The notes under the pieces: generated by a model
What the model was told of the DNA's origin: nothing
Databases searched by the model: none
Seen by the model: only the letters and a program-made list of their open reading frames with translations
Translations under genes and position numbers: made by a program
In this document: piece by piece, positions 16,567-25,001 of the stretch
How the letters are laid out: each line of letters begins with the position of its first letter
Numbering within the stretch: position 1 is the first letter of the stretch
Assembly: GCA_038204505.1 (NCBI GenBank)
Contig: JBBRCV010000003.1
Coordinates: forward strand, 4,704-68,703
DNA length: 64,000 nucleotides
Source: Timaviella sp038204505
GTDB taxonomy: Bacteria > Cyanobacteriota > Cyanobacteriia > Elainellales > Elainellaceae
Direction of reading: 5' to 3'

Positions 16567-17533
16567 AGTCCTGCACCTGTGTTTTCGATAAACCCATGAT
16601 CTCAGCCACTTGAGACACTGCCATCCCAGTTGCTAATAGATTTCGGGTTGCCTGACGCAATTGCGCTTGCGCTTGTTCCTTTTCTAGTTGCGCTCGTTCC
16701 TTCTCTAATTGCGCTCGTTCCTTCTCTAATTGCGCTCGTTCTTTTTCTAGTTGTGCTTGTGCGTTCTGCCGTTGAGCTTGCTCTCTTTCCTGTTCTTCTT
16801 GCTCTGTATCGGTTAAGAGCCAGTTGCCTTGGCGATCGCACCATCGCAACCAATAACTAGGAACACTGTCAAAACTGCCCTCCCAAATCCCTAGCCCAAT
16901 TCCTAAATCTTCTAGCCAAAGACGAGGATTGTCGGCAGAGAGCGCTTGTTCCTCATAGCGTCTGCCCTCTAGTTTGAAATATCGCAACTGTCGGGTATAA
17001 CGGCTGTAAACGATGTAGTGGGGAATGCGGAGATACTCCTCATACACTGCAAACTTACCCGGTGGTTTTTCTCGTTTGGTTCGCTGGGTGCTTTTCTCTG
17101 AGGATTCTGTCTTTTGAGCGGCTTCATTGTAAAAGCGCCCCAAATCCTCGCCCTCTGTACCCGGAGACAAAAATTCGACCACTACATCAGGGGACTGTCC
17201 TTCTTGCCAGATCACATAACTGCGCCGAAGATCTTTGCCCTCGTATAAGCGCGGCACGTCTACTACCAAAAACCAATCAGGGCGCTTGTGCCACAGCGGA
17301 TGTTTGACATCATAGTAAAGGTTGAGGTCGGAAGCGGTAAAGTAATGCTCACGGGATGTGTCATTTAACCGCAGCGTTCGGCTCAGCAATTGGGGCTGGA
17401 GGTCATGAAATTCGTCAGGCAAGCCAGGCTCCTCCGGATCTTCGCTGGGTAGATCATACATAGTGGGCAGCGTTTCTTTGGGCGATCGCGGTGGATCGGT
17501 CTGCTCAATTGATGTGTAGGAAATGAGAACCAT
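16550..17533 (-). CDS. Uma2-family (DUF820) putative endonuclease with heptad-repeat tail
   Basis: The 327-residue protein has a DUF820 core: DLNLYYDVKHPLWHKRPDWF split over ~69-89, VVVEFLSPGTEGEDLG (~115-130), YEEYLRIPHYIVYSRY (~163-178). It is followed by a coiled-coil tail (~235-300) with four near-identical heptads LEKERAQ, encoded by a 21-bp tandem repeat at about 16670-16755. The tail ends in a small helix-turn-helix-like piece (GMAVSQVAEIMGLSKTQVQDF). Such cyanobacterial Uma2 proteins commonly carry coiled-coil tails; nuclease activity is assumed from fold. Confidence 0.85.
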   Translation of the reverse strand: MVLISYTSIEQTDPPRSPKETLPTMYDLPSEDPEEPGLPDEFHDLQPQLLSRTLRLNDTSREHYFTASDLNLYYDVKHPLWHKRPDWFLVVDVPRLYEGKDLRRSYVIWQEGQSPDVVVEFLSPGTEGEDLGRFYNEAAQKTESSEKSTQRTKREKPPGKFAVYEEYLRIPHYIVYSRYTRQLRYFKLEGRRYEEQALSADNPRLWLEDLGIGLGIWEGSFDSVPSYWLRWCDRQGNWLLTDTEQEEQEREQAQRQNAQAQLEKERAQLEKERAQLEKERAQLEKEQAQAQLRQATRNLLATGMAVSQVAEIMGLSKTQVQDFSQMS

Positions 17534-17607
17534 AGCGACCTCTACAGGGTTTCAACTTCATACCGTAATCCTACAATTAATTCTCAAAACGCAAATTCTA
17601 AAAGGAT

Positions 17608-17636
17608 AGGGCAGAGCCTCATTGAAGCTCTGCCCT
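17608..17636 (-). terminator. Rho-independent-type terminator of the sugar operon
   Basis: AGGGCAGAGC (17608-17617) and GCTCTGCCCT (17627-17636) form a 10-bp perfect stem with a 9-base loop. On the minus strand the stem is followed by ATCCTTTT. It lies 31 bases after the stop codon of the last gene of the operon ending at 17667. Confidence 0.75.
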
Positions 17637-17666
17637 GTATCAGAAATGAGGCACTACGATTCAGCG

Positions 17667-18983
17667 CTACACAGCCGCCAATTGAGGCACAGCCTCAGCA
17701 AAATAAGCATTTTGCTCAGCCCGCAGTTTGTCGCACAGCCGACCTTCTGGCACTTCCACATCGGCATAAGTCAACACCTGATCTTTAGGAATATCGCGCT
17801 TTAGGCGACAGCCCTCCGCTAAGCCCATGGGCAACAGGTTCTCAGCTTGAGTAACATCAGAGTTTTCACATTGCCCGTAGGTCATGTAATAACCAATGGG
17901 GTCGATCGTCTCACCTGCCTTCAAGTCGATCTTCGCTGTAGCAACCACATCTACCAGCGGTCCACCTAGTGGCGACAGTACCCGATCTTGGAACAATACT
18001 GCCCGTGCTACCGACAGCGGTACTTCAAAGTGGCAGAGATGATACGGCGTGTAGAAGCTATAGAGCGGACCTTCACCCAGTTTGTATAGGTTAAGGTAGT
18101 GCTTTTGCTTCGGATCATCATGCGTTCCTAGAACAAACACGCCAGGTCCAGGTTGGGAACCCACCACATAATCAACGATACCGCCCCACTCTTTGAGCAT
18201 ATCGATATCATATTTTTTAGTCAGGTCATCCACATGTCCTCTATAGTCATAGCCCAACATGCCGCGCTTGCAGACTCTCATACCAGTGCCGTTAGCCACG
18301 ATCGCCTGTTCAAAGGAAATCTTTGTGCCGTCGGCAAAGCTGGTGACCATGTGAGCTTTCTGTCCCCACTGTTTGGCAAAGCTCTCTTGCGTTGTGGGAT
18401 TGCGGTAAGGATCTTGCAGACCTTTAATATTGCCGCACAGCAGCGGCGTTAAGCCAATGCTTTTCACAAAGCGATAGAGGTTCATTTCTACCCCAGGCTG
18501 ATCGCCATCGCAGGCGCTCAGGATCACTCCAGCTTTGTCGGCGTAGACTTTTAGAATCGGACCGAGCGTTCCGTCTAACTCGGCATCCATCATGATGACG
18601 TGCTTGCCGTGGGCGATCGCTTCCATAATCACAGTCGCGCCAAACTCGATCGCTCCAGTCACTTCAATCAGCGCATCAATCCCCTCGGCTTGGCACAGCA
18701 GCATTGGATCATCGGTGACAGCGTATTGGTTTTGGGCGATCGCCGCTTCCAATTCAGCTACAGTCGAGACAGTTTTGTAGTCTGTCACGCCCGCTTCGCT
18801 ATAAGCCCGTTGCGCCGCTTCCACATTCCGGTTAGAAATAGCGACCAACTCCATTCCTGGCACTGAATTCGCAATTTGGTTAGCAATACCTCTCCCCATG
18901 AAACCAGCCCCAACCATCCCAACTTTAATGGGATTACCCGCTTCGGCACGAGCTTTAAGTGCAGTATCAACAATAAACATCAT
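17667..18983 (-). CDS. NAD(P)-dependent oxidoreductase with C-terminal SAF domain
   Basis: The 438-residue protein starts with a Rossmann fold (KVGMVGAGFMGRGIANQIA, ~20-38), then a homoserine-dehydrogenase-like middle with DALIEVTGAIEFG (~103-115) and ACDGDQPGVEMNLYRFVK (~156-173). The C-terminal ~80 residues (AKIDLKAGETIDPIGYY, RDIPKDQVLTYADVEVPEG) are a SAF/AFP-like domain, as seen in sialic-acid synthases and FlgA. Proteins of this architecture occur in surface-polysaccharide clusters, where they are thought to reduce or oxidise a sugar or side-chain intermediate; the reaction is unknown. It is the last gene of a tight five-gene operon, 4 bases after the epimerase gene. Confidence 0.8.
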   Translation of the reverse strand: MMFIVDTALKARAEAGNPIKVGMVGAGFMGRGIANQIANSVPGMELVAISNRNVEAAQRAYSEAGVTDYKTVSTVAELEAAIAQNQYAVTDDPMLLCQAEGIDALIEVTGAIEFGATVIMEAIAHGKHVIMMDAELDGTLGPILKVYADKAGVILSACDGDQPGVEMNLYRFVKSIGLTPLLCGNIKGLQDPYRNPTTQESFAKQWGQKAHMVTSFADGTKISFEQAIVANGTGMRVCKRGMLGYDYRGHVDDLTKKYDIDMLKEWGGIVDYVVGSQPGPGVFVLGTHDDPKQKHYLNLYKLGEGPLYSFYTPYHLCHFEVPLSVARAVLFQDRVLSPLGGPLVDVVATAKIDLKAGETIDPIGYYMTYGQCENSDVTQAENLLPMGLAEGCRLKRDIPKDQVLTYADVEVPEGRLCDKLRAEQNAYFAEAVPQLAAV

Positions 18984-18987
18984 GGCG

Positions 18988-19536
18988 TTACAAAACTCCT
19001 ACAGATATGGTTTCAAACAATGCCCAGGCAGCATCTTTCTCAGAAATTACGGTGACGGGTATGGGCCACTCAATCCCAAAAGCGGGATCATCGTAGCGCA
19101 ATCCGCGTTCGTAGCCAGGGGTATAGAACTCCCCAACTTGATAAACGACCTCAGCCCCATCAGTGAGTGCCTGATAGCCGTGGGCAAACAGTTCTGGAAT
19201 ATAGAGCGATCGGTGGTTATCTGCCGTCAACTCAACCCCAATGTGCTCCATGTAGGTGGGGGAATCGGGGCGCATGTCGATAATGACATCGTAAATTGCC
19301 CCTTTCGTACATCGCACCAGCTTAGTTTCACAGGCAGGTGCAACCTGATAATGCATTCCTCTCAGGGTTCCAGCGAGGTAGTTGAATGACAAGTTGCACT
19401 GCGCCACGGTGGGCTTTAGTCCATGCTCTGCAAATCCCTGCGCGCAAAACGTCCGAGCAAACGCGCCTCGATCATCTGCCCGCAAATCCAGATCTAGGAT
19501 AAATGCGCCTTTGAGTTTAGTTTCGGTAAAAATCAT
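18988..19536 (-). CDS. dTDP-4-dehydrorhamnose 3,5-epimerase-like (RfbC-type) protein
   Basis: The 182-residue cupin protein follows RfbC: GAFILDLDLRADDRGAFART split over ~10-29, QCNLSFNYLAGTLRGMHYQ (~46-64, with the catalytic H of the family), GAIYDVIIDMRPDSPTY (~80-96), and FAHGYQALTDGAEVVYQV (~117-134). It should epimerise a 4-keto nucleotide sugar. The substrate need not be dTDP-linked, because the neighbouring gene makes CDP-glucose. The ATG overlaps the last base of the preceding SDR gene. Confidence 0.85.
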   Translation of the reverse strand: MIFTETKLKGAFILDLDLRADDRGAFARTFCAQGFAEHGLKPTVAQCNLSFNYLAGTLRGMHYQVAPACETKLVRCTKGAIYDVIIDMRPDSPTYMEHIGVELTADNHRSLYIPELFAHGYQALTDGAEVVYQVGEFYTPGYERGLRYDDPAFGIEWPIPVTVISEKDAAWALFETISVGVL

Positions 19537-20567
19537 TATTTGTGGCTCCAGAAGAAGTCTTTGTCAATTTGCTGAGTCCGAATCAGGTACTCAAGTTGTT
19601 TCAAGCGCGTAAACCCACGGGACTGAAAGACTTCTTGAGTTAAGTCAATTTGGGAGAAGATGTCAAACAACTGCTGTGCCCCACGCTCTGCATTCCACTC
19701 GCATTTAAAGCCGGGAAGTTGGGTGTTAATTTTCTCAAAAGAAACCCGGTAGCTGCGGTTATCAGAACCGCCATCGCCAAAGCTAAGCTCGCAGCCCTTG
19801 AAAACACTGGCAACAATTTCAGCAATTTGTTTGACCTGATAGTTGTGGGCACTATCGCCGACGTTAAACACTTGATTGTGGATAATGTCTCGAGGTGCTT
19901 CCAGCACACAAACCAGCGCTTTAGCGATATCTAACGCATGAACCAGTGGTCGCCAGGGTGTACCGTCGCTGGTCATTTTAATTTTCTTCTCAGTCCAAGC
20001 GACTCCCGACAGATTATTCAATACAATGTCAAACCGCATTCGAGGCGAAGCCCCAAAGGCAGTAGCATTACGCATAAAGGTAGGCGAGAAGTTGTCATCT
20101 GCCATGGGCTTGAGGTCGCCCTCCACGAGCGTTTTACATTCGGCGTATGCTGTTTGCGGGTTGACTACTGTCTCTTCAGTGACATCGCCTTCAGCGGCAA
20201 CAACGCCGTAAACGCTGCAAGAGGACATATATACAAAGCGCCGGACTCCTGCTTGCTTTGCCAGTTCTGCTAAGCGGACTGAACCTTTGTGATTGATGTC
20301 GTAGGTGATAGTCGGGGAAAGTTGCCCAGTGGGATCGTTGGATAGCTCCGCCATGTGGACGATCGCCTCAATCCCTTCTAAATCCTCAACTGTGATATGG
20401 CGAATATCTTTGTTAAGGGTTTTTGCCGTCAACTCGGTGCCATTGTAGAGCCAGCCGACCTTGTAATATCCGGTGTCAACCGCCATTACGTCATGTCCCC
20501 GCTCCATCAAAATTGGCGCGAACAATGATCCTAAATAACCTTCTGTGCCTGTGACGAGAACTTTCAT
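19536..20567 (-). CDS. NAD-dependent epimerase/dehydratase (extended SDR)
   Basis: The 343-residue extended SDR has the NAD-binding TGTEGYLGSLFAP (~7-19, GxxGxxG), SSCSVYG (~115-121), the catalytic YAECK (~141-145, YxxxK), and VHALDIAKALV (~209-219). It acts on a nucleotide-activated sugar. It lacks the length and motifs I would expect of a clear CDP-glucose 4,6-dehydratase, so it may be an epimerase or reductase. It is third in the operon, 50 bases after the oxidase gene. Confidence 0.85.
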   Translation of the reverse strand: MKVLVTGTEGYLGSLFAPILMERGHDVMAVDTGYYKVGWLYNGTELTAKTLNKDIRHITVEDLEGIEAIVHMAELSNDPTGQLSPTITYDINHKGSVRLAELAKQAGVRRFVYMSSCSVYGVVAAEGDVTEETVVNPQTAYAECKTLVEGDLKPMADDNFSPTFMRNATAFGASPRMRFDIVLNNLSGVAWTEKKIKMTSDGTPWRPLVHALDIAKALVCVLEAPRDIIHNQVFNVGDSAHNYQVKQIAEIVASVFKGCELSFGDGGSDNRSYRVSFEKINTQLPGFKCEWNAERGAQQLFDIFSQIDLTQEVFQSRGFTRLKQLEYLIRTQQIDKDFFWSHK

Positions 20568-20617
20568 GGGAAATCCTAATGAGTTGTTGATATTGCGCCA
20601 AACTAAATTGCGCCAAA

Positions 20618-21832
20618 CTAGGCGTTAATGGCAGCGCGCAAATGCTGCTGTTCAGGAATGCGATCGACGATCGCTTTACCAATTTCTAAAGAAGAGGTTG
20701 CCGCCGGAGAAGGCGCATTACAAACGTGCATTGAGTTTTCACCGTCAATGATCAAAAAGTCATCAACCAGCTTGCCATCGTTCATCAGAGCTTGTGCCCT
20801 GACTCCGGCATGGGTGGGAACCACGTCTTCCATCTGCACTTCTGGAATCAGTCGTTGCAGGCTGTGCACAAATGCCGCCTTGCTGAAAGAACTAATAATT
20901 TCCTGGATGCCTTCGTCAGCGTGTTTTGCCGCCAGCTTCCAGAAGCCAGGGTAGGTCATGACCTCAGCAAAATCTCGCAGGTCAAAATCAGTCTTCTTGT
21001 AACCTTCCCGCTTCAGGCTCAGAACGGCGTTGGGACCTGCATGGACGCTCCCATCGATCATGCGGGTAAAGTGAACGCCTAGGAAGGGGAAGTCAGGGTT
21101 GGGCACTGGGTAGATTAGCCCTTTCACCAAGTAGCGCTTTTCGGGGGTGAGTTCATAATATTCGCCCCTAAACGGCACGATTTTAGCTTGTGGATCGACG
21201 TTACCCATTTTGGCAACGCGATCGCTTTGTAGCCCTGCACAGTTGATCACATAATGCGCTTCAAAGCTGCCCTGGTTAGTTTCTAGCACCCGCCCCGCAG
21301 CAGTTTCTACCATCCGGTCAACCCGCGTATTGAGTCGCAAGTCAGCCCCTTGCGCCGCAGCCAGCTCAGCATATTTCTGGCAAACCTGCTTGTAGTCAGC
21401 AATCCCCGTTGAAACGACCCTCACCCCTGCAATGCAATCTACATGGGGTTCGTATTCCAAAACTGCTTCTTTCGTCAGCCGGGAAACTTCTAACCCGTTT
21501 TCTAAACCTCGCTGGTAAAGAGTTTCCAGTTGGGGCAACTCTTTTTCCTGAGTAGCAATAATTACCTTGCCGCAAACTTCGTGAGGGATGTTGTGCGATT
21601 GGCAAAAATCCACCATCGACTGAGCGCCATTTCGACAGAACTTAGCCTTGTAACTACCGGGCTTGTAGTAAATCCCTGAATGAATTACACCGCTATTGTT
21701 TCCCGTCTGATGAAATGCCCAACGGCTTTCTTTTTCTAGCACCAAAATTTTGGCATTGGGATATTGCTGCCCCAACGTCATCGCCGTGGAAAGACCTACA
21801 ATGCCTCCACCAATAACTGCAAAATCGTACAT
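20618..21832 (-). CDS. lhgO: FAD-dependent oxidase, L-2-hydroxyglutarate oxidase (LhgO) type
   Basis: The 404-residue DAO-type flavoprotein begins with the FAD motif FAVIGGGIVGLSTAMTLG (~4-21). It has family motifs ESRWAFHQTGNNSGVIHSG (~36-54) and PFLGVHFTRMIDGSVHAGPN (~248-267). These are typical of LhgO, which oxidises L-2-hydroxyglutarate to 2-oxoglutarate. The gene sits inside a nucleotide-sugar operon, where LhgO-like proteins are also found, so the true substrate may be a sugar-derived or side-chain 2-hydroxy acid. Confidence 0.85.
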   Translation of the reverse strand: MYDFAVIGGGIVGLSTAMTLGQQYPNAKILVLEKESRWAFHQTGNNSGVIHSGIYYKPGSYKAKFCRNGAQSMVDFCQSHNIPHEVCGKVIIATQEKELPQLETLYQRGLENGLEVSRLTKEAVLEYEPHVDCIAGVRVVSTGIADYKQVCQKYAELAAAQGADLRLNTRVDRMVETAAGRVLETNQGSFEAHYVINCAGLQSDRVAKMGNVDPQAKIVPFRGEYYELTPEKRYLVKGLIYPVPNPDFPFLGVHFTRMIDGSVHAGPNAVLSLKREGYKKTDFDLRDFAEVMTYPGFWKLAAKHADEGIQEIISSFSKAAFVHSLQRLIPEVQMEDVVPTHAGVRAQALMNDGKLVDDFLIIDGENSMHVCNAPSPAATSSLEIGKAIVDRIPEQQHLRAAINA

Positions 21833-21929
21833 AGGCTCTATTTGCCCCTGTTAATTGAATGAACTACGAATTGAATAAAATAATGCAAGAATGACCACAA
21901 CTTAGCCGCAACAGGTCAAACCATCCTAA

Positions 21930-22703
21930 TTACCAAACCTTCCAGGGAGCACTGTTGTCTTTCCAAAGTTTTTCCAGGTAATTTCTGTCCTTGAGCGTAT
22001 CCATCGGTTGCCAGAAGCCCTCGTGTTTGTACGCCGATAGCTGTCCGTCATGAGCTAGCTTTTTCAGCGGATCATGCTCCCACATCACGGCATCATCGGC
22101 AATATAATCAATCACATCTGGCTCTAGCACAAAGTAGCCGCCGTTAATCCACGCGCCATCCCCTTCTGGCTTCTCGTGGAACTGGGAGATCTTGGTTTGT
22201 TCTTGTCCTAACGAAATTGCTCCGAATCGTCCTTCAGGCTGTACAGCAGTTAAAGTTGCCAGCATTCCCTGGTCTTTGTGGAACTGAATGAGTTCTGTAA
22301 TGTTGACGTTACTGACCCCGTCTCCATAGGTGAAGCAAAAAGCTTCCTTCCCAATGTGCTCTCTCACGCGCTTCAATCGTCCACCTGTCATAGTATTTTC
22401 GCCAGTATCTACTAGTGTTACCCGCCAAGGCTCGGCGTACCCAGAATGAACATTCATTTGGTTAGAACACATATCAAATGTGACATCTGACATTCGGAGG
22501 AAGTAATTGGCAAAATACTCCTTAATGACGTAGCCTTTGTAGCCACAGCAAATCACAAAATCGTTAATTCCATGATGGGAGTAGCTCTTCATAATGTGCC
22601 AAAGAATGGGCTGTCCGCCTACTTCGACCATGGGCTTAGGCTTGATGGCGGTTTCTTCGCTCAGTCTTGTGCCCAGTCCACCTGCTAATATCACTGCCTT
22701 CAT
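21930..22703 (-). CDS. rfbF: Glucose-1-phosphate cytidylyltransferase
   Basis: The 257-residue nucleotidyltransferase starts with the signature KAVILAGGLGTRLSEET (~2-18), KPKPMVEVGGQPILWHIMK (~22-40) and later FTYGDGVSNVNITEL (~128-142) and KPEGDGAWINGGYFVLEP (~181-198). These are specific to RfbF, which makes CDP-glucose from CTP and glucose-1-phosphate. It is first in the operon, with about 350 bases of non-coding sequence upstream. RfbG, which normally uses CDP-glucose next, is not in the window. Confidence 0.94.
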   Translation of the reverse strand: MKAVILAGGLGTRLSEETAIKPKPMVEVGGQPILWHIMKSYSHHGINDFVICCGYKGYVIKEYFANYFLRMSDVTFDMCSNQMNVHSGYAEPWRVTLVDTGENTMTGGRLKRVREHIGKEAFCFTYGDGVSNVNITELIQFHKDQGMLATLTAVQPEGRFGAISLGQEQTKISQFHEKPEGDGAWINGGYFVLEPDVIDYIADDAVMWEHDPLKKLAHDGQLSAYKHEGFWQPMDTLKDRNYLEKLWKDNSAPWKVW

Positions 22704-23051
22704 ACCGTTACCTCTTAGCTTGCAATTCAGTGTTTACCGTTGAATTAGCTCTGTCATCAACTCAACCAGAAACCCAATTTATTTTTCCTGGAAGGTGCAA
22801 TTGCACGTCACCGTTAGGCAAGCAGTCGCTATGAAATCCTCTGACAAAAACCTAGAAGTTAGCTAAACGCTTTGGTGGTCAATAGTTACACCCTCCTTCT
22901 GATCTAGTTCTGCTTTTTGGATACACCCGAATTTAATGCCCTATAGCGAGAGTAACAAGAAGTATGAAGACAGGCTGTAAAGGCAAAGTAAATAAACGAT
23001 CGCCTCTGTAAAAACCCCGTGAAAGCTCCGTAAATTTATTTGCGTGTTGAC
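22704..23051. other. 348-base intergenic region upstream of rfbF
   Basis: No gene, tRNA or clear repeat was recognised. It separates the start of the rfbF operon from the 3' end of the RDD gene (both on the minus strand), so it should hold the rfbF promoter and the RDD-gene... terminator lies instead downstream of 23052. No strong hairpin was seen. Confidence 0.5.
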
Positions 23052-24911
23052 CTACGTACCACCACTTTGGTAAGCCAAATAAATGGCTTCTAAGAATTGA
23101 TCAGAGGTGACACCAGCAGGAATAGTTTCCAGATGAACAAGGGTTCGGGCTTGCCGAGCTAAGTTCATACTGAGGTCAGTCCGGGCTGTAGCGGTTAGAA
23201 AATCGCGGCGCTGTAGGAATTCTCGAACGACGGCAAAGTCATCAGGTTGAAGCTGGGTCATGTCGCTGAGGGCGGGGAGTTGCCGAGCTAAGTCTTGAGC
23301 GCTGTCGGAAAGGGCGATCGATCGCTTCACCAGCATTCGTTCTTCCTGAATGACTAATGTTCCTGCTACCAAATCACCTACGCGCTTTTCATTTTCACCA
23401 AACAAAATTAGGATGGCTCCCACAATGAAAAAGATATCGTCGATGGGTCGAAGCAAAGCTCGTAGCACCGCTTGAGTTAGCCCGACAGGTCTGCCGTCAT
23501 CTCGAATAACTCGAATTTGGGCGAACCGCTTGCCAGGGGTTTGACCTTGGCGCAAGGTTTCAAATAGAACAAAGTATCCGGCTGAAATGAGGAATGTGCC
23601 TAGAATGGCGATCGCCATAAACCACAGTATTGCTACACCATAGCTATTGGGGGACAGGTTAGTTACGAACTGTGTGGCAAACAAAGTGCCAAAGAACCAG
23701 AAAAAAGAAATGCCCAACAGCACTAGCACATTATCAATGAGCAGCGCCAACGCCCGATTGCCAATGCCTGCCAAGATAAACTCCAATTCAACGCTTTCTG
23801 GAGTGAGCAAAGTCACCTTCTTAAACAGCTCCAGAGGCATCACTGGGGCAGTATTCGCTGGGACTCCATTGACTAAGACGCTATCTCCCAGAATATCCCT
23901 TGGAACGCTATTCCCTAGAATATCCTCTGCCTCATTGCTCTGCAATTGCAGCCTAAGTCCTTCTCGGCGGTTACGCAAATCGAAGTACAGGACACCTTTA
24001 ATGGACTGGGCAATGGGTAAAGTAATCACAATTCCTAACATTCCCAGGGCGAAACTAGCCAAATAAACTGCTCCCAGAACTGCCGAGTTGTCGGTGCCTG
24101 GTATTCCGATAAAGACTGCTTGTAAGAGGGAGGTAATAATCTGGATCACCACGCTGACCGGAATCATAATCAACGAGGAGACAAATAAGACCAGGACGGT
24201 ATGCCAGACGTTTTTCTCAGTCAAAGTCCAACTGCGACCCACCGAAGCAGCGGCTCCTGTCTCAGGTTCAATGCCATGCGGTAACTCGGCAATAGCAAAT
24301 CTTGCGGTTACCCATGTCCAACCGATCGTGAAGAAGATGACGAGAGCCAGGATGCCCAGGAAGAAGGCGATCGCCGTTGCAGGGTTTCGCACCAGCCCCT
24401 CCAGCACCCCAAAAGGGTTGCTCTGAAGTGTCGTAAATCCTCCAATACTGCCAAAAGCGATCGCCAGAACGATCGCCAGTGCTAAATACACGCCAAGAAT
24501 TAGGGCAGAAAACAGCACAAAGAGAATTAACCCAATGACCCCAAAGCTCCAAGCTCTGGTATTGGTAAAACGTTTCGCATCTTTTGCCGTTTCGGGTTCA
24601 ACCAATAGCTCTTTAAAGACCAGCCGAGAGATTGCCGCAGAACCTGCCAAATACCGCCCATAGCAGAAAAAGCTGAGGACTAACCCTAGGGGAATAATCA
24701 GGAGTATGACGATCGCCGGGGGTAGCACTGCATAAGAGATGTAAGCGATCGCCACAGCTAAAACCAACAGCACTGCAATCCACAAAACTGTAGCGATGGC
24801 AATTCCTGAATATTCTTTGAAGTGGGCGCGATAAAGGCGAATGCCCGCATTGACCGTATTACCGGGGCTGAGCGGTTGAAGCAGTTCGGGGTAATGGAGT
24901 TGAGGAGACAT
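23052..24911 (-). CDS. RDD-domain membrane protein with large N-terminal membrane domain
   Basis: The 619-residue protein has about six hydrophobic segments in residues 1-300. A RDD domain follows (~372-510), recognised by AGIGNRALALLIDNVLVLLG split over ~377-396 and GQTPGKRFAQIRVIRDDGRP (~450-469). A soluble C-terminal region (~530-619) has helical repeats. It lies back to back with a SpoIIM-family gene. In many bacteria RDD and SpoIIM genes occur together with MoxR, DUF58 and DUF4129 genes in membrane-stress clusters; those partners are absent here. The role is unknown. Confidence 0.82.
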   Translation of the reverse strand: MSPQLHYPELLQPLSPGNTVNAGIRLYRAHFKEYSGIAIATVLWIAVLLVLAVAIAYISYAVLPPAIVILLIIPLGLVLSFFCYGRYLAGSAAISRLVFKELLVEPETAKDAKRFTNTRAWSFGVIGLILFVLFSALILGVYLALAIVLAIAFGSIGGFTTLQSNPFGVLEGLVRNPATAIAFFLGILALVIFFTIGWTWVTARFAIAELPHGIEPETGAAASVGRSWTLTEKNVWHTVLVLFVSSLIMIPVSVVIQIITSLLQAVFIGIPGTDNSAVLGAVYLASFALGMLGIVITLPIAQSIKGVLYFDLRNRREGLRLQLQSNEAEDILGNSVPRDILGDSVLVNGVPANTAPVMPLELFKKVTLLTPESVELEFILAGIGNRALALLIDNVLVLLGISFFWFFGTLFATQFVTNLSPNSYGVAILWFMAIAILGTFLISAGYFVLFETLRQGQTPGKRFAQIRVIRDDGRPVGLTQAVLRALLRPIDDIFFIVGAILILFGENEKRVGDLVAGTLVIQEERMLVKRSIALSDSAQDLARQLPALSDMTQLQPDDFAVVREFLQRRDFLTATARTDLSMNLARQARTLVHLETIPAGVTSDQFLEAIYLAYQSGGT

Positions 24912-25001
24912 GGGTATGAAGGTGAATGAGGGTAAGGCTGTTGCTATGATGCCTGACAGGAGATAAGAGTACCCGTTTCTTTACAGATTGAGTGCAGAAA
25001 C

